Origin: Hyphomicrobiales bacterium
Lineage (GTDB): Bacteria > Pseudomonadota > Alphaproteobacteria > Rhizobiales > JAJFHC01
Length of the DNA stretch: 64,000 nt
Direction: 5' to 3'
NCBI GenBank assembly: GCA_021775835.1
Contig: JAJFHC010000118.1
Span: 1 to 64,000 of the forward strand
The position numbers were made by a program, and so were the translations under genes. Below, in pieces: positions 62,595 to 64,000 of the stretch. Each line of letters opens with the position of its first letter. Within the stretch, counting starts at the first letter, position 1. The notes below the pieces were generated by a model. It did no database searches. It was not told the origin of the DNA and worked only from the letters and a program-made list of their open reading frames with translations.

Positions 62595-62779
62595 GGTGCG
62601 GCAATCCCATGAGCCAGGACGTGTTCCCGCTCACCGTCGCTCAGGGATGCCCACTGACTGACAAACAGACACCCGCCGCCCTCGTACTGCCATAAGGCTT
62701 GTGTGCCGTCTTCTGCACCGCATATGGCGCACGCTGTAATTGCTGGTTGGTCAGCTTCGCGCAACGCTTCACTCTTCAT
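62591..62779 (-). CDS. Small hypothetical protein (62 aa) with CxxC
   Basis: Starts MKSEALREADQPAITACAIC; the CAIC pair and a later cysteine could bind metal. Aromatic-rich middle (ALWQYEGGGCLFVSQWASL). It overlaps the TSCPD-type gene by 11 bp and the next gene by 4 bp, so it is part of the same unit. A longer frame upstream is shadow sequence. Confidence 0.5.
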   Translation of the reverse strand: MKSEALREADQPAITACAICGAEDGTQALWQYEGGGCLFVSQWASLSDGEREHVLAHGIAAP

Positions 62780-63086
62780 CGGCCAAGATCCTGTCCAGGG
62801 CCGCGCCAAGGATGCCAGCCGGAGAACTGTCCTCATTTCGCAAACACGCTTTAGCAATGACATCGGGCGGACATCCGTATTGCATCGCCAATGAAACCGC
62901 GACGGCGCTATCACGGGTTGCCACGTCCAACTGCGTACCGGACTTGCCAGCGCTCAAGAACAGTTCGCCGGGTTCGCCGTCGTCATAGAAACCAATCGAC
63001 ACGCTGTAGATTATGCTGTCATGGATAAGCTCGAAGGTGTCGGCGGGGCGGCGATTCACGAGGCGGCGGCGTTGGGATTCACCCAT
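62769..63086 (-). CDS. TSCPD-like domain protein (ribonucleotide-reductase C-terminal type)
   Basis: 105 residues. The fold signature is visible: RLVNRRPADTFELIHDSIIY, YSVSIGFYDDGEPGELFLSA, then DSAVAVSLAMQYGCPPDVIA. This is the short stand-alone TSCPD-type domain seen at the end of some class II ribonucleotide reductases and as single proteins in alphaproteobacterial prophages. ATG 63086 overlaps the DUF3102 gene by 8 bp. Role unknown. Confidence 0.65.
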   Translation of the reverse strand: MGESQRRRLVNRRPADTFELIHDSIIYSVSIGFYDDGEPGELFLSAGKSGTQLDVATRDSAVAVSLAMQYGCPPDVIAKACLRNEDSSPAGILGAALDRILADEE

Positions 63087-63978
63087 GGAGGTCACCCTGA
63101 TTTCTCGCGCCGGCACGAGAATTTGAAGTAGCTCCCAACTCCCAAATCAACGCACTTTCACCGGCCATTGTTTTGCGGTTCAGTTCATCGCCAAGAGCTC
63201 CGTACTTCCCGTCAATCTTCTGCCTGTAATCAGGGTCATGATCGCGGTCATGGATTTCGTTTAGCACCATTCCGCACGCGCGCTCTGCCGTAATGATTAG
63301 TATCGAAAGTGCGTTGTGCGATTCCTTGGACAAGCCGGGATAATCAATATCAAGGCCGCTGGTATCGCCCATTGCAACCGGCTTCAAACGCTCGATTCCA
63401 TGGCTCAATTCGTTCAAAGACAGATGGCAAAGCATTGGAAGGGTATCGGTGTGCATTCCGATTGCCGCCGCAACCCGTTCGTCCATATCGAGCTGGTCGA
63501 CCATCTTGCCCAAGATGCAGCCTGGGTTCTCAATGTTGAACTTATTGAAGGGTGCTTTCACCTGCTTGTCGGCCCATGCCCATATCTCCGTATCATTGGT
63601 TGGAAGCGTGTCGCCGATTGGCTTGGCAAGTGGTACATCGGCGCGCTCGTCTGCTATGGCCTTCATGGCTTCGCGAACCGGCAAACCCGCAACGCGTTGC
63701 GCATTCTCGTTGTCGAGCTCGCCATGTTTGCGCGCAAGGCGCATGTAAGCCTGTGCGGTACGTTCCGATAGTTCACAACCCTGTTTGAGCCAAGGCAACC
63801 ATTGACCGTGTGCAAGGCCTTCTTTGGCTCGGACCAACAACTCACCACACCTGATTGCGTGTCTGGTCGCCGTCTCAGCTGCGGCGTGGACGGAACCATG
63901 TTCGTTGCGAATATCTTGCGCCAAGGTATCCAGCGCGGTTTCGTTGGCAGGGACTACACTCTTGCTGTCATCGGTCAT
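63079..63978 (-). CDS. DUF3102-domain protein
   Basis: 299 residues. The DUF3102 domain covers about 15-110 (HAIRCGELLVRAKEGLAHGQ, then a helix-turn-helix-like CELSERTAQAYMRLARK). The rest is helical and unassigned. DUF3102 proteins are frequent in phages and plasmids and are thought to contact DNA; the function is unproven. First gene of the four-gene coupled unit running to 62415; only 22 bp of the window lie upstream, so its promoter is outside or at the edge. Confidence 0.72.
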   Translation of the reverse strand: MTDDSKSVVPANETALDTLAQDIRNEHGSVHAAAETATRHAIRCGELLVRAKEGLAHGQWLPWLKQGCELSERTAQAYMRLARKHGELDNENAQRVAGLPVREAMKAIADERADVPLAKPIGDTLPTNDTEIWAWADKQVKAPFNKFNIENPGCILGKMVDQLDMDERVAAAIGMHTDTLPMLCHLSLNELSHGIERLKPVAMGDTSGLDIDYPGLSKESHNALSILIITAERACGMVLNEIHDRDHDPDYRQKIDGKYGALGDELNRKTMAGESALIWELGATSNSRAGARNQGDLHG

Positions 63979-64000
63979 GATTGGATTCTTTGTTTTTTGG

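Noticed and set aside
50911..64000. A complete prophage
   Set aside because: No integrase, capsid, terminase large subunit, portal or lysis genes were seen in this part; only scattered phage-type small genes.

Overview
The window is chromosomal DNA from an alphaproteobacterium. The evidence is gene order: zapE-mdh-sucCDAB-lpdA, sdhCDAB preceded by a CoA-ester lyase and a mesaconyl-CoA-hydratase-like gene, fsa/xerC beside priA-atpHAGDC, and rppH/DUF610/ctpA/envC/rlmH/rsfS/nadD/proA/proB/obgE/rpmA/rplU. The long C-terminal tail on L21 also fits this class. Hyphomicrobiales or a nearby order is likely, but I cannot place it further. The first 50.9 kb is dense, GC-rich core genome.

Layout. 1-4000: end of asd, pdxY, and the lyase/hydratase pair. 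4000-7500: succinate dehydrogenase. 7.6-12.6 kb: a loose set (DUF2314 protein, methyltransferase, YceI, a phosphatase-like protein lacking its P-loop arginine, mmsA, an AhpD-like protein). 12.7-22.9 kb: zapE and TCA-cycle genes from malate dehydrogenase to lipoamide dehydrogenase. Together with sdh, these cover malate, succinyl-CoA, 2-oxoglutarate and succinate oxidation. 23-31 kb: phosphate permease, Nudix hydrolase, EamA transporter, xerC, fsa, priA, TauE-like transporter. 31.4-36.4 kb: the F1 part of ATP synthase. 36.5-50.6 kb: ferritin-like and glycosyltransferase genes, then the long minus-strand cell-envelope/ribosome/proline/NAD block. That block is interrupted by one plus-strand amidase gene.

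At 50,867 a tRNA-Ser(CGA) gene begins with a good promoter but stops being tRNA right after the anticodon loop. From there to the window end the content changes: short, AT-richer, mostly unknown genes, several with signal peptides, plus phage-flavoured genes (tail-collar-like domain, DUF3102, TSCPD, ribbon-helix-helix, the HGG/GAPKGN family) and an IS1380 transposase remnant. Larger genes are a TenA homologue, a secreted caspase-like protein with a peptidoglycan-binding domain, and an autotransporter. I read 50.9-64 kb as an integrated, partly decayed island whose other end and integrase lie outside the window.

The most useful leads are: a promoter/hairpin/U-tract arrangement at the very 5' end of the rplU-rpmA transcript that looks like an attenuator; the tRNA-Ser junction; the phosphatase-like protein without its catalytic arginine; a TenA with serine in place of the nucleophilic cysteine; a parS-like site in the island; and a pair of genes that overlap by 113 bp in different frames. 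No CRISPR array, rRNA gene or complete tRNA was seen.
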